Counted from the stretch's first letter, positions 26,774-36,129 are shown. The stretch is 64,000 nucleotides of DNA from Ruegeria marina (GCF_900101475.1 NZ_FMZV01000002.1:124001-188000); one strand, 5' to 3'. The notes: generated by a model not told the origin, from the letters alone. A program made the numbers and translations.

Positions 26774-28348
26774 TCACTTCCTGACGATGCGCCCGTCGAG
26801 ATAGGGCTGATAGGGCGCGTTGGCGGCGAGGTACTCGGCGGTCACGTCGGCGAGGTCGGGACCATAGTCATAGGCGTTCTTGTCGTCGCCCGAGAACATC
26901 GCGTAGCCGTCGCCACCGTTGCGGACATAGTTGTTGGTCACCACAAGGTAAGTTCCTTCCGGGTCGATCGGCACGAAACCGTCCTCGCTGGCGACCATGA
27001 CCTCGACGATGCGGCTGCCGGGGGCTTGGGTGCTGTCCCAGGTGTAGGTCAGGCCCGAGACCTGCGGGAAGCGGCCCGCCCCGTCCTCGACCTGGCTGAC
27101 GCCGTTTTCCAGCGCCTCGACGATCAGGGCGCCGGTGGCCTCGAAGGTCGAGAGCGTGTTCTGGAAGGGCAGCACGGTCAGCACCTCGCCCATGGTCACG
27201 TCGCCCGCGTCGATCGAGGCGCGCAGCCCGCCCGAATTGGCGATGGCGATGGTGACGCCCTGATCGGCAACGCGGTCGAGCATGGCATCGGCCACGAGGT
27301 TGCCCATCTGGCATTCCTGTACCCGGCAGACATCGCGATTGCCCTCGATGGCTTCGGCAGCACTGGCCACGACCTTGTTGCGGATCTCCTCCAGCGGAAC
27401 TGCCAATTCCTGGATGCGGGCGACGGTGGCGGCGTCCTCGGACACGGCGGCATCCATGATCAGCGGCTCGCCCACCGCCTCGGTCACGTTTCCGGCGTCG
27501 TCAAAGGTGACGTTCAGTTCGCCCAGAAACTTGCCATAGGCATAGGCCTGCACGATCTGCACGCCGTTGACCACGGTCGGATAGGGGCCGGCGGCGTTGT
27601 CGGCGCTGTTCGACAGGTAGGTGTTGGAATGGCCGCCGACGATCACGTCGACACCGGTGGTCTCGGCTGCAATGTGCTGGTCGGTGCCATAGCCCGAGTG
27701 GCTGAGCACGATGATCTTGTTCACCCCTTCGGCGGTCAGACGGTCGACCTCGGCCTGTACCGCCGGCACCGGGTCGGAGAAGGTGACGTTGGGGCCGGGG
27801 CTGGCAAGTTCATGCGTATCCTCGGGCGTCAGACCGATGAGGCCGATTTTCTCTCCGCCCTTCTCGATCACCGTCGATTTCAACAGCTTGGTGGCCAACA
27901 GTTCCTCGGCGCTGAAATCGGCGTTCGACATCAACACGGGAAAGTTCACCGCGTCCATGAAGCCGCGCAGCACCTCGGGGCCGTCGTCGAATTCGTGGTT
28001 GCCGACGGTCATGGCGTCATAGCCAAGCTTGTTCATGAACTCGGCCGCGGCCTTGCCCTTGTAATAGGTGTAGAACAGCGTGCCCTGGAACTGGTCGCCG
28101 CCATCCACCAGAATCGAGTTTCCCGCGCGGGCGCGGGCGGCCTCGACCGCAGTCACCAGGCGGGCGGTGCCGCCGAAGCATTTGCCCTCGGTATTGTCCT
28201 CGGGCTTGCAGCCGCTGTCGTATTTGCTGATCGGTTCGAACCGGGCGTGGAAATCGTTGGTGTGCAGAATGGTCAGCTTGTATTCGGCGGCGGCCATGCC
28301 GGCCATCAGGCCCAGCGCCGCGACCGAAGTCAGAAAACGGGTGATCAT
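26774..28348 (-). CDS. Secreted 5'-nucleotidase/2',3'-cyclic phosphodiesterase family protein
   Basis: A 524-residue periplasmic enzyme of the UshA/CpdB family releasing phosphate from nucleotides. Residues 1-21 are a signal peptide. The metallophosphoesterase domain carries the metal ligands in TNDFHARFEP, DGGDQFQG, GNHEFDDG, LSHSGYGTD and GGHSNTYL. The C-terminal substrate domain follows from about residue 335 (NSGGLRASIDAGDVTMGEVLTVLPF). GGGAG lies six bases before ATG 28348. It stands alone, convergent with the sulfotransferase. A role in phosphorus or nucleoside scavenging is likely and would supply the nucleoside salvage operon further on. Confidence 0.92.
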   Translation of the reverse strand: MITRFLTSVAALGLMAGMAAAEYKLTILHTNDFHARFEPISKYDSGCKPEDNTEGKCFGGTARLVTAVEAARARAGNSILVDGGDQFQGTLFYTYYKGKAAAEFMNKLGYDAMTVGNHEFDDGPEVLRGFMDAVNFPVLMSNADFSAEELLATKLLKSTVIEKGGEKIGLIGLTPEDTHELASPGPNVTFSDPVPAVQAEVDRLTAEGVNKIIVLSHSGYGTDQHIAAETTGVDVIVGGHSNTYLSNSADNAAGPYPTVVNGVQIVQAYAYGKFLGELNVTFDDAGNVTEAVGEPLIMDAAVSEDAATVARIQELAVPLEEIRNKVVASAAEAIEGNRDVCRVQECQMGNLVADAMLDRVADQGVTIAIANSGGLRASIDAGDVTMGEVLTVLPFQNTLSTFEATGALIVEALENGVSQVEDGAGRFPQVSGLTYTWDSTQAPGSRIVEVMVASEDGFVPIDPEGTYLVVTNNYVRNGGDGYAMFSGDDKNAYDYGPDLADVTAEYLAANAPYQPYLDGRIVRK

Positions 28349-28464
28349 CGAATTGCTCCCTGTTGTTATTGCCGCAGATGGTGCGCCCAGTCGTGGCACG
28401 AGTCAAAGCTCTCGTAAGGGAAATGACGCTTGATTCCGACGGTTGCCCGAGGCATCACCGGCGC

Positions 28465-28803
28465 ATGCTGATCTACAAGATTTTCCGGGCCGACGAATGG
28501 GCGGCACTAGAGCGTGACGGGCAGAGCGCCGGGGCGCCGGTGGACCTGGCCGACGGGTTCGTGCATTTCTCGACCGCCGCGCAGGCGGCCGAAACGGCGG
28601 CCAAGCATTTCGCCGGAGCCGAGGGGCTGGTCCTGCTGGCCTGCGAGGCGGACACCATGGGCGCGGCGCTGAAATGGGAAGTGTCGCGTGGCGGCGCATT
28701 GTTCCCGCATTTGTACCGTGAATTGCGGCTGTCAGATGTGGTCTGGTCCCGTCCGCTGCCGCTGGAGGGCGGCGCGCATCAATTCCCGCAGGAGATGACA
28801 TGA
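28465..28803 (+). CDS. DUF952 family protein
   Basis: A 112-residue protein of family DUF952, whose fold resembles ADP-ribosyltransferase-like domains. The family features IYKIFRADEWAALERDG, DGFVHFSTAAQAAETAAKHF and FPHLYREL are present. Function is not established. It starts a run of four genes that overlap by 4 bp each (DUF952, DUF1330, pyrD, ArsC-like), so it is probably cotranscribed with pyrD. ATG 28465 matches the family start. Confidence 0.85.
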   Translation: MLIYKIFRADEWAALERDGQSAGAPVDLADGFVHFSTAAQAAETAAKHFAGAEGLVLLACEADTMGAALKWEVSRGGALFPHLYRELRLSDVVWSRPLPLEGGAHQFPQEMT

Positions 28804-29231
28804 CCGGTTACATCGACCCCGACCGCGCCCAGTTCGAGGCGTTCAAGGCGCTGGAGCGCGACCACCCGATCGAGATGCTGAACCTGGTGAAATTTCGCGA
28901 GCGCGCCGCCTACCCGCAAGGGCACGCGCTGGCTGGTACCGGGCTGAGCGGGGCGGAGGCCTATCGCAACTACGGCCGCGAAACCGCGCCGGTCATCGCG
29001 CGGCTGGGCGCAGCCATCGTCTGGCGCGGCACGTTCCAGACCGTGTTGATCGGGCCGGAGGGCGAGGTCTGGGACGAGATGTTCATCGCCCGCTATCCCA
29101 ACGCGCATGCGTTCCTGGAAATGGTGACTGACCCCGCCTACCGGCAGGCGGTGATCCACCGGCAGGCGGCGGTCGAGACCTCGCGCCTGATCCGGACCAA
29201 ACCGGCCGCGGGAGGCACGAGCTTCGGATGA
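28800..29231 (+). CDS. DUF1330 family protein
   Basis: A 143-residue protein of DUF1330, a ferredoxin-like dimeric alpha-beta barrel family. The typical [28 protein letters not shown] and [25 protein letters not shown] are clear. No catalytic role is known. Its ATG overlaps the DUF952 stop and its stop overlaps the pyrD start, both by 4 bp, so expression is coupled to pyrimidine synthesis. Confidence 0.85.
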   Translation: MTGYIDPDRAQFEAFKALERDHPIEMLNLVKFRERAAYPQGHALAGTGLSGAEAYRNYGRETAPVIARLGAAIVWRGTFQTVLIGPEGEVWDEMFIARYPNAHAFLEMVTDPAYRQAVIHRQAAVETSRLIRTKPAAGGTSFG

Positions 29232-30286
29232 AGGTGATCGAGAAACTGGGGCTCGGCGCCCTGCACCGGCTGGACCCGGAAACCGCGCACGGGCTGTCGA
29301 TCAAGGCGCTGAAGGCGGGGCTGGTGCCCCTGCCCGGCCCGATCACATCCCCCCGGCTGTGGACGCAGGTGGCGGGGCTGGACCTGCCCAACCCGGTGGG
29401 GCTGGCCGCCGGGTTCGACAAGAATGCCGAGGCGCTGGCGCCGCTGGCGCGCTCGGGCTTCGGCTTCATCGAGGTTGGGGCCGCCACGCCGCGACCGCAG
29501 CCCGGCAACCCGCGCCCGCGCCTGTTCCGGCTGACCGAGGATCGTGCCGCGATCAACCGCTTCGGCTTCAACAACGAAGGCATGGAGGCGATTGCCGCGC
29601 GGCTGGCCAAGCGGCCGCGTGATGCCGTGATCGGCCTCAATCTGGGGGCCAACAAGGACAGCACCGACCGGCCGGGCGATTTTGCCCGCGTGCTGGAACA
29701 TTGCGCGGCGCATCTGGATTTCGCGACGGTGAATGTCAGCTCGCCCAACACCGAGAAGCTGCGCGATCTTCAGGGCCGCGCGGCGCTGACGGCGCTGCTC
29801 TCTGGCGTGATCGAGACGCGTGATGCGCTGGACCGCCCGATTCCGGTGTTCCTGAAGATCGCGCCGGACCTGAACGAGGCCGAGATCGGGGATATCGCCG
29901 CCGTGGCGCGCGACACCGGCATCGACGCCGTGATCGCCACCAATACCACCCTGTCGCGCGAGGGACTGAGGAGCGCCCACAAGGGCGAGACGGGCGGATT
30001 GTCAGGCGCGCCCCTGTTCGAGAAGTCGACCCGCGTTCTGGCGCGCTTGTCGGTATTGATGCAGGGCGAGATTCCGCTGATCGGGGTCGGCGGTGTCAGT
30101 AGCGCCGAAGACGCCTATGCCAAGATCCGCGCCGGCGCCTCGGCGGTGCAATTCTATACCGCGATGGTCTATGGCGGGCTGTCACTGGCGGGTGAGATCG
30201 CGCGGGGGCTGGACGCGCTCCTGGCGCGGGACGGATTCGCCTCGGTCGCCGAGGCGGTGGGAACCGGGAGAGAGGATTGGCTGTGA
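29228..30286 (+). CDS. pyrD: Dihydroorotate dehydrogenase (quinone), class 2
   Basis: A 352-residue FMN enzyme that oxidises dihydroorotate to orotate with transfer of electrons to quinone, the fourth step of pyrimidine synthesis. Class 2 features are the N-terminal helical extension (residues 1-45) for membrane attachment, [16 protein letters not shown], the catalytic Ser near residue 171 in [15 protein letters not shown], and the FMN-phosphate site [32 protein letters not shown]. It is the third of four overlapping genes. Confidence 0.96.
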   Translation: MKVIEKLGLGALHRLDPETAHGLSIKALKAGLVPLPGPITSPRLWTQVAGLDLPNPVGLAAGFDKNAEALAPLARSGFGFIEVGAATPRPQPGNPRPRLFRLTEDRAAINRFGFNNEGMEAIAARLAKRPRDAVIGLNLGANKDSTDRPGDFARVLEHCAAHLDFATVNVSSPNTEKLRDLQGRAALTALLSGVIETRDALDRPIPVFLKIAPDLNEAEIGDIAAVARDTGIDAVIATNTTLSREGLRSAHKGETGGLSGAPLFEKSTRVLARLSVLMQGEIPLIGVGGVSSAEDAYAKIRAGASAVQFYTAMVYGGLSLAGEIARGLDALLARDGFASVAEAVGTGREDWL

Positions 30287-30627
30287 TCGAATACTGGCAC
30301 AATCCGCGCTGCTCGAAGTCGCGGCAGGGTCTGGCGTTGCTTGAAGAGCGCGGTGCCGAGATCGAGGTGCGGCGCTATCTGGAGGAGGCGCCGAGCCTTG
30401 CAGAATTGGGCGCGGCACAGGCGGCACTGGGGGTTTCGGCCGCAGCTATGATGCGCACAGGCGAGGCGCGGTTCAAGGAACTGGGCCTCAGCAAGAGCGA
30501 CCCCGACGCGGTGCTGCTGGCCGCCATGGCGGAAAACCCGGTGCTGATCGAACGCCCACTGGCGATCAAGGGAGAACGGGCGGTGATCGGGCGGCCACCC
30601 GAGGATCTGCTCAGCCTGCTGGACTGA
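30283..30627 (+). CDS. ArsC family (glutaredoxin-dependent arsenate reductase-like) protein
   Basis: A 114-residue ArsC/Spx-fold protein. The redox Cys is residue 10 in [14 protein letters not shown], and the C-terminal [26 protein letters not shown] holds the arginine found in ArsC and YfgD proteins. GTG 30283 is chosen over a TTG two codons earlier: it overlaps the pyrD stop and has AGAGGA six bases upstream. No ars regulator or efflux gene is nearby, so a general thiol-redox role is as likely as arsenate reduction. It overlaps the convergent MATE gene by 17 bp. Confidence 0.85.
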   Translation: MIEYWHNPRCSKSRQGLALLEERGAEIEVRRYLEEAPSLAELGAAQAALGVSAAAMMRTGEARFKELGLSKSDPDAVLLAAMAENPVLIERPLAIKGERAVIGRPPEDLLSLLD

Positions 30628-31945
30628 TGACCGCCGCGCGTTCAAGCGCAGGATAGCGCAGGCCCAGCGTGATGCCGCGCGCGATGAAGGAGATCGTCAG
30701 CGCCATCCACAGGCCGTGATTGCCGAAGGGGCCGATCAGCAGCCAGACGGCCGCAAAGTAGATCGCCGCCGACACCGCCATCATGTTGCGCATGTCCCCC
30801 GAGCGGGTGGCGCCGATGAAGATGCCGTCGAACATCACCAGCGCCAGGATCAACAGCGGCGCCGCCACCATCCACGGCAGGTAGCCGCGCGCCGCCGCCT
30901 GCACCGCCGGATCCTTGGTCATCACCTCGATCAGCCATGGCCCCAGCGTCCAGAAGACGCCCGCCATAAGAACGGCCAGCACGAACCCCCAGAGGCTGGT
31001 CATCCAGGCCGCACGCCTGAGCCGGGCCACCGCGCCCGCTCCAAAAGCCTGACCCACCAGCGATTCGGCGGCAAAGGCAAAGCCGTCGAGCGCATAGCCG
31101 GTGATATGCACGAATTGCAGCAGCACCTGGTTGGCGGCCAGCTTCACGTCGCCGAACCGGCCGCCGAGCAACAGGAAGCTGACAAAGATCGCCTGGAGCA
31201 GCATCGAACGGATCAGGATGTCGGTATTGACCACCGCCATGCGGCGCAGGCGGGCGGCCTCGAACACCCGCGCCCAATCGCGCCAGCGCGGGTTTCGGAA
31301 AGCGTCGCGGCAGAGCCAAAGGCCAAAGGCGAGCCCGGTCCATTCAGCCAGGAAGGTGGCAAACGCGACCCCGTTGACGCCCCAGCCAAGCCCCAGGACG
31401 AACCAAACGTCCAGCCCGATGTTCAGCCCGTTCATCCACAATTGCAGCACCAGCACCGCACGCGTCCGCTCCAGGGCGATCAGCCAGCCGGTGATACCGT
31501 AGATGGCGATGGCGGCGGGGGCCGACCAGATGCGGATCGACATGTAGCCGCGCGCCAGCGTTTCGACCTCGGCACTGGCCGGGCTGATCGCCATCGCGCC
31601 CCAGTAGATCGGTAGTTGCAACAGAATGAGCGCGACGCCGCCCGCCACGCCGATCATCAGCGAGCGGGTCAGCAGTGCCGCGACCTCCCCCTCGTGCCCT
31701 GCCCCGTGCGCCTGCGCGGTGAGCCCGGCAGTGCCCATGCGCAGAAAGCCGAAGATCCAGTAAATCGCCGACAGGATGATCGCGCCGACGCCCACGGCGG
31801 CGATGGGCGCGGCCTGGGGGATCTGACCCACAACAGCGGTATCCACCGCGCCGAGAATCGGTACGGTCATGTTGGCCAGCATGATCGGCACGGCGATCTT
31901 CAGCACCCGCGCATGGGTGATCGGGGCCGCGGTGTCGCCGCTCAC
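30611..31945 (-). CDS. MATE family efflux transporter (DinF-like)
   Basis: A 444-residue polytopic protein with twelve helices, of the DinF branch of MATE drug/sodium or proton antiporters. The opening HARVLKIAVPIMLANMTVPILGAVDTAVVG is typical, as is a repeated half-structure (second half from about residue 235). GTG 31945 is preferred, with AGG eight bases upstream; a TTG at 31954 overlapping the upstream stop is the alternative. It is the last gene after two thioesterase genes. Substrate unknown. Confidence 0.88.
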   Translation of the reverse strand: MSGDTAAPITHARVLKIAVPIMLANMTVPILGAVDTAVVGQIPQAAPIAAVGVGAIILSAIYWIFGFLRMGTAGLTAQAHGAGHEGEVAALLTRSLMIGVAGGVALILLQLPIYWGAMAISPASAEVETLARGYMSIRIWSAPAAIAIYGITGWLIALERTRAVLVLQLWMNGLNIGLDVWFVLGLGWGVNGVAFATFLAEWTGLAFGLWLCRDAFRNPRWRDWARVFEAARLRRMAVVNTDILIRSMLLQAIFVSFLLLGGRFGDVKLAANQVLLQFVHITGYALDGFAFAAESLVGQAFGAGAVARLRRAAWMTSLWGFVLAVLMAGVFWTLGPWLIEVMTKDPAVQAAARGYLPWMVAAPLLILALVMFDGIFIGATRSGDMRNMMAVSAAIYFAAVWLLIGPFGNHGLWMALTISFIARGITLGLRYPALERAAVISPAG

Positions 31946-31950
31946 CTGCG

Positions 31951-32469
31951 TCAACCTGCGGGCGTCGGATCCTGCGGCATCAGGAAATGCCCGCTCCCCT
32001 GCGCATAGAGCTTGTCATGATGGTCTTGCCAGGCCTCGACCCGGACCGAGGCATAGCGCCGCCCCGCCCGGCTGATCGTGGCACGCGCGTAGGCATCGCG
32101 CGGCAGGCCCGAACGCAGGTAGTCGATGGTGAAGTCGATGGTCTTGGGAAATCTGACCGTTTCGCCGTTCAGGATATCCTCGGGCGCCAGATCGCCGCTT
32201 TCGATCCGTTCGAACAGGTGCGACCAGCTGAGCGTAATGACTGCCGTCACCTCCAGAAACGCGGCCGTCACCCCGCCATGTATGGCAGGCAGGAACGGGT
32301 TGCCGATCAACTTGTCGTCAAAGTTCAGCACCCCGGTCAGCTCGTCACCCCGCCGGTCGAAAGTGATTCCGAGAAAGCGGATATAGGGCACGCCGCTGAC
32401 CAGTGCGTTCAGCGCGGCATCGCGGCGCTGCTTGACGACCTGCATGGGTTCGGGGCGTTTGCGGGTCAT
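31951..32469 (-). CDS. PaaI-type hotdog thioesterase
   Basis: A 172-residue hotdog-fold protein of the PaaI/YdiI acyl-CoA thioesterase group. The substrate-site segment PAIHGGVTAAFLEVTAVITLSW corresponds to the HGG(V/A)xxxLx(E/D) signature, and RTIDFTIDYLRSG-like text (KTIDFTIDYLRSGLPRDAYARATI) follows. ATG 32469 overlaps the stop of the neighbouring thioesterase by one base. The two are divergent paralogues in tandem, followed by a MATE exporter. Acyl specificity unknown. Confidence 0.86.
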   Translation of the reverse strand: MTRKRPEPMQVVKQRRDAALNALVSGVPYIRFLGITFDRRGDELTGVLNFDDKLIGNPFLPAIHGGVTAAFLEVTAVITLSWSHLFERIESGDLAPEDILNGETVRFPKTIDFTIDYLRSGLPRDAYARATISRAGRRYASVRVEAWQDHHDKLYAQGSGHFLMPQDPTPAG

Positions 32470-32888
32470 CAGCGCCCCTCCACGGTGAAGGAACCGGCGG
32501 CGGTGGCCACCGGCCGGTCGGTGTCGTCGTCGGTGGCCACCGCGCGCACGAAGGCGACGTTGCGGGTGATATGATAGCAGGTGGCGCGGGTAGTGATCGA
32601 CTGGCCCGGCGTTGCCGCGCGCATGTAGTCGATCCTGAGGTCGATCGTCGCAGTACCGCCGGGGGCCGCCGGGTGGCTCATCACCGCCGCACCGCAACAG
32701 GTGTCCATCATCGCCGAGACCGCGCCGCCATGGATGACGCCGGTGCGCGGATCGCCCACCAGGTCGGCATTGTAGGGCATGGTGATTTCCGCCTCGCCCT
32801 GGCCGATATGGGTCAGATCGAGTCCCAGCGCCTTGGCGTGCGGAATCGCCTGAATGAATTGCCGGGCGAATTTAGCCTTGTCGTTCAT
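32469..32888 (-). CDS. PaaI-type hotdog thioesterase
   Basis: A 139-residue hotdog thioesterase. TGVIHGGAVSAMMDTCCGAAVMSH is the active-site helix with the nucleophile/base Asp, and ATIDLRIDYMRAATPGQSITTRATCYHITRNVAFVRA completes the fold. It is the first gene of a minus-strand operon and is divergent from a MerR-type regulator 117 bp away, so it is a plausible target of that regulator. It would hydrolyse acyl-CoA thioesters in the cytoplasm. Confidence 0.88.
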   Translation of the reverse strand: MNDKAKFARQFIQAIPHAKALGLDLTHIGQGEAEITMPYNADLVGDPRTGVIHGGAVSAMMDTCCGAAVMSHPAAPGGTATIDLRIDYMRAATPGQSITTRATCYHITRNVAFVRAVATDDDTDRPVATAAGSFTVEGR

Positions 32889-32972
32889 CGTGCCTTCGTC
32901 CTGCCTTGCGTCTGTTCCTTTATGATCAGCCCGCAGCACAAAGGGCAAGACCGGCTGTTGCGCTGAAATTCA

Positions 32973-32987
32973 CAACCCCCTAGGTTG
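32973..32987. promoter_or_regulatory. Candidate operator between thioesterase and MerR genes
   Basis: CAACC (32973-32977) and GGTTG (32983-32987) form a perfect inverted repeat with a five-base spacer, in the divergent promoter region just before the first MerR-type gene. Its size and place fit a dimeric MerR regulator site; which protein binds is inference. Confidence 0.45.
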
Positions 32988-33005
32988 CGATCGAGGAGAT
33001 TAGCC

Positions 33006-33374
33006 ATGACCGACACGCGTTTGTCATTCAAGGAGATGTGCGCCGAGTTCGACGTGACCCCGCGCACCCTGAGATATTACGAGTATATCGAGCTCCTGCA
33101 GCCCGACCGCGAAGGCCGCGCGCGCTATTACGGGGCCCGCGAACGCGCCCGAATGAAGCTGATCATGCGCGGCCGCAGATTCGGTTTTCCGCTGGAGGAA
33201 ATCCGCCAGTGGCTGCTGATCTACGAAGACGAAGGCAACGAGGCGCAGATGGCCGCCTTTGTCGAGATGGCCGACCGGCAGATGAACGAATTGCGCCAGC
33301 AGCAGATGCAGCTGGAAGAAGCCATGACCGAATTGCAGCAACTGCGCGACCAGACGGCGCACAGCCTGGGATGA
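33006..33374 (+). CDS. MerR family transcriptional regulator (first of two)
   Basis: A 122-residue MerR-type regulator. The winged helix-turn-helix spans residues 7-70 ([31 protein letters not shown]), and residues 75-118 form a Gln-rich dimerising coiled coil. No cysteine ligand pattern for metals is present, so an acyl-CoA or other small effector, or none, is more likely. It strongly resembles the second MerR gene at 33845. Adjacent beta-oxidation genes suggest both control fatty acid or acyl-CoA metabolism, as LiuR-type MerR proteins do. Confidence 0.9.
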   Translation: MTDTRLSFKEMCAEFDVTPRTLRYYEYIELLQPDREGRARYYGARERARMKLIMRGRRFGFPLEEIRQWLLIYEDEGNEAQMAAFVEMADRQMNELRQQQMQLEEAMTELQQLRDQTAHSLG

Positions 33375-33489
33375 ATTTGCGGTGAAATTCTCGTGATCGG
33401 GGCAACCCGGCGTTGATCGCGCCGGGCCAGGACTGCAAGCTGTGCCCGTTACTGGGCCGGCCTGTCGGCCCGACGTTCGGAGCAGCCTG

Positions 33490-33684
33490 ATGACCGCCCC
33501 CTGCCGAATATTTCTTCTTGTCTTGTCCCTTGTCGGGCTTTCGGCCTGTGACGTTGGCCCCAACGGCTATGGAACGGCTCCACCTGGCGTTTCCCAAGCG
33601 GACTGGGACCGTCAGGTCGAAGCAGAACGCAAGGCTAAACGCGCCTTGTACCAAGGGCCGCGCGGCGGAGCCACGGGACGCTGA
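33490..33684 (+). CDS. Small lipoprotein
   Basis: A 64-residue predicted lipoprotein. Residues 6-19 are hydrophobic and end in the lipobox LSAC with the lipid-bearing Cys at residue 20; about 44 hydrophilic residues follow (DWDRQVEAERKAKRALYQGP). It sits between the two MerR genes and is followed by a strong hairpin. The family is not known to me. A frame open further upstream has no better start. Confidence 0.62.
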   Translation: MTAPCRIFLLVLSLVGLSACDVGPNGYGTAPPGVSQADWDRQVEAERKAKRALYQGPRGGATGR

Positions 33685-33725
33685 ACAGCCGCACCCGGTC
33701 TCTCTCATCATCTTTCGGATTGATC

Positions 33726-33751
33726 CCACGTCACGAAGAAAAGTGACGTGG
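33726..33751 (+). terminator. Hairpin after the small lipoprotein gene
   Basis: CCACGTCAC (33726-33734) and GTGACGTGG (33743-33751) pair perfectly over nine bases with an A-rich eight-base loop, followed by CGTTT. It may end lipoprotein transcription; the T-run is short, so an operator or mRNA-stability role is possible. Confidence 0.5.
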
Positions 33752-33754
33752 CGT

Positions 33755-33774
33755 TTGAGTTACGTAAACGTCAA
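33755..33774 (+). promoter_or_regulatory. Candidate LiuR-like MerR operator/promoter before the second MerR gene
   Basis: TTACGTAAACGTCAA at 33760-33774 contains the inverted core ACGT-AA-ACGT. It resembles the operator reported for LiuR, a MerR regulator of branched-chain amino acid and fatty acid degradation. A TTGAGT at 33755-33760 could be the -35 box, so the palindrome would lie in the -35/-10 spacer, as is usual for MerR proteins. It probably controls the second MerR gene and perhaps the acyl-CoA dehydrogenase downstream. Confidence 0.5.
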
Positions 33775-33844
33775 CTTGATGTTGTAAAGGACGGGCAAGC
33801 TGACCAACTGGACCTCATGACGCCAGCGACGAGAGTTTGAAACG

Positions 33845-34246
33845 ATGACCGATGACCTCATGTCGATCCGCGAGATGTGCGACGCCTATGACGTGACGCC
33901 CCGCACGCTGCGGTTCTACGAAGCCAAGGAATTGCTGTTCCCGATCCGGGAAGGCCAGAAACGCCTGTTCACCAAGCGCGACCGCGCACGGCTGAAGCTG
34001 ATCCTGCGCGGCAAGCGCTTCGGCTTCAGCCTGGAACAGATCCGGCAGCTGCTGGACCTGTATCACATCGGCGACCAGCAGCACATGCAGCTGAGCCGCA
34101 CCTATGACATCGCCCGCGAGCGGCTGGCCGATCTGGAAGCCCAGCGCGACGAGCTGACCGAGGCGATCGAAGACCTCAGGGAGCAGCTACGCTGGGGCGA
34201 AAAGGTGATTGCCTCGATGAAAGACGCCAAGAAGGCGGCGGAATAA
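33845..34246 (+). CDS. MerR family transcriptional regulator (second of two)
   Basis: A 133-residue MerR-type regulator. Residues 6-70 form the winged helix ([30 protein letters not shown]), with a recognition helix almost identical to that of the 33006 gene ([10 protein letters not shown]), and residues 75-125 a coiled coil rich in Glu and Arg. It ends 48 bp before the acyl-CoA dehydrogenase gene on the same strand and is probably cotranscribed. It is a good candidate regulator of the beta-oxidation cluster; its own promoter carries an ACGT-AA-ACGT palindrome. Confidence 0.9.
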   Translation: MTDDLMSIREMCDAYDVTPRTLRFYEAKELLFPIREGQKRLFTKRDRARLKLILRGKRFGFSLEQIRQLLDLYHIGDQQHMQLSRTYDIARERLADLEAQRDELTEAIEDLREQLRWGEKVIASMKDAKKAAE

Positions 34247-34293
34247 CCCGACCCTTCTCCGACATCAGACCCACGACTTCAGGGAGCCGTTAC

Positions 34294-36075
34294 ATGCCCA
34301 TCTACAATGCCCCGACCAAGGACGCGCAGTTCATCCTGCACGAGATGCTGCGCATCTCGGAAACCGACGTGCCCGGCTATGCCGAACTGGACCCCGAGTT
34401 CACCGGCGCCGTGCTGGAGGAAGCCGGCAAGATCGCCTCGAACGTGCTGCACCCGCTGAACGCGGTGGGCGATACCGAGGGCTGCCGGCTGGAAAACGGC
34501 GTGGTCTATACGCCGACCGGGTTCAAGGACGCCTTTGAGCAGGTAAAGGCAGGCGGCTGGCCCGGGCTCGACATGCCCGAGGAATACGGTGGCCAGAACA
34601 TGCCCTATGTGATCGGCACCGCGGTGGGCGAGATGTTCTCGGCCTCGAACCAGGCTTTCACCATGTACCAGGGCCTGACCCATGGCGCGGCCTCGGCAAT
34701 CCTGGCGCATGGGACGGAGGAGCAGAAGGAGACCTATCTGCCCAAGATGGTGTCCTGTGAATGGACCGGCACCATGAACCTGACCGAACCGCATTGCGGC
34801 ACCGACCTGGGCCTGATGCGCACCAAGGCAGAACCGCAAGCGGACGGCTCCTACAAGATCACCGGGCAGAAGATCTTCATCTCGTCGGGCGATCACGACA
34901 TGGCCGACAATATCGTGCACCTGGTGCTGGCCAAGATCGTGGGCGGCCCCGAAGGCATCAAGGGCGTGTCGCTGTTCATTGTGCCCAAGTTCATGGTGAA
35001 CGAGGACGGGTCGCCGGGCGCGCGCAACGCCGTGTCGGTCGGCAAGATCGAGGAGAAGATGGGCATCCACGGCAACTCGACCTGCGTGATGAACTATGAC
35101 GGCGCCACCGGCTGGCTGCTGGGCGAGGAGCACAAGGGCATGCGCGCCATGTTCACCATGATGAACGAGGCCCGGCTGGGCGTCGGCATGCAGGGCCTGG
35201 CACAGGCCGATGCCGCCTATCAGAACGCGCTGGAATACGCCAAGGACCGGCTGCAGGGCCGCGACGTAACCGGGGTCAAGAACCCTGATGGCCCGGCCGA
35301 CCCGCTGATCGTGCATCCCGACATCCGCCGCAACCTGATGGATCAGAAGAGCTTCACCGAGGGCGCCCGCGCCTTCATCCTGTGGGGCGCGACGATGATC
35401 GACCGCGCCCATCGCGCGGGCGACAAGGACGCAGACGGGCTGGTCTCGCTCTTGACCCCGGTGATCAAGGGCTTCCTGACCGATCAGGGCTACGACATGA
35501 CCGTGCAGGCCCAGCAGGTCTATGGCGGCCATGGCTACATCGAGGAATGGGGCATGTCGCAATACACCCGCGACGCCCGCATCGCGATGATCTACGAAGG
35601 CGCCAACGGCGTGCAGGCGCTGGACCTGGTGGGCCGCAAGCTGGCCCAGGACGGCGGCAAGCACGTGATGGCCTTCTTCGAAATGGTCAAGACCTTCTGC
35701 AAGGACAGCGCGGGCCAGGACGAGGCCTATGACAAGGCTTTCATCGAACCGCTGAAGGCCGCATCGAAGGACTTGCAGGCGGCCGGCATGTATTTCATGC
35801 AGCAGGGCATGAAGAACCCCAACAACGCGCTGTCGGGCTCCTATGATTTCATGCACATGTTCGGCCATGTTTGCCTGGGCCTGATGTGGGCGCGGATGGC
35901 GCGGACGGCGCAGGCGGCACTGGACGCCGGCGCCTCGGACAGGGCATTCTACGAGACCAAGATCGCCACCGGCCGCTATTACATGGCGCGCCGCCTGCCC
36001 GCCACCGCGATGCACCTGGCGCGCATCCAGTCCGGCGCGGACACGGTGATGGCGCTGGAGGCCGCGAATTTCTGA
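34294..36075 (+). CDS. Acyl-CoA dehydrogenase, long form with C-terminal domain
   Basis: A 593-residue FAD enzyme of beta-oxidation, longer than the usual 380-400 residues because of an extra C-terminal helical domain, as in FadE5/AcdH-like proteins. The FAD and substrate signature [17 protein letters not shown] is clear, and the catalytic base is E435 in [19 protein letters not shown]. It would pass electrons to ETF. A well-formed hairpin lies just after the stop. It heads the acdH-like, small gene, GST, fadA, fadB series. Confidence 0.93.
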   Translation: MPIYNAPTKDAQFILHEMLRISETDVPGYAELDPEFTGAVLEEAGKIASNVLHPLNAVGDTEGCRLENGVVYTPTGFKDAFEQVKAGGWPGLDMPEEYGGQNMPYVIGTAVGEMFSASNQAFTMYQGLTHGAASAILAHGTEEQKETYLPKMVSCEWTGTMNLTEPHCGTDLGLMRTKAEPQADGSYKITGQKIFISSGDHDMADNIVHLVLAKIVGGPEGIKGVSLFIVPKFMVNEDGSPGARNAVSVGKIEEKMGIHGNSTCVMNYDGATGWLLGEEHKGMRAMFTMMNEARLGVGMQGLAQADAAYQNALEYAKDRLQGRDVTGVKNPDGPADPLIVHPDIRRNLMDQKSFTEGARAFILWGATMIDRAHRAGDKDADGLVSLLTPVIKGFLTDQGYDMTVQAQQVYGGHGYIEEWGMSQYTRDARIAMIYEGANGVQALDLVGRKLAQDGGKHVMAFFEMVKTFCKDSAGQDEAYDKAFIEPLKAASKDLQAAGMYFMQQGMKNPNNALSGSYDFMHMFGHVCLGLMWARMARTAQAALDAGASDRAFYETKIATGRYYMARRLPATAMHLARIQSGADTVMALEAANF

Positions 36076-36081
36076 GCCGAT

Positions 36082-36103
36082 GGGTGGGCAGGACGGCCCA
36101 CCC
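36082..36103 (+). other. Hairpin between acyl-CoA dehydrogenase and small gene
   Basis: GGGTGGGC (36082-36089) pairs perfectly with GCCCACCC (36096-36103) across six bases. No T-run follows, so it is more likely a partial stop or an mRNA 3' stabiliser than a full terminator. Confidence 0.45.
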
Positions 36104-36129
36104 TGCACCGCCCCGAGAGGAGTTCCGCT

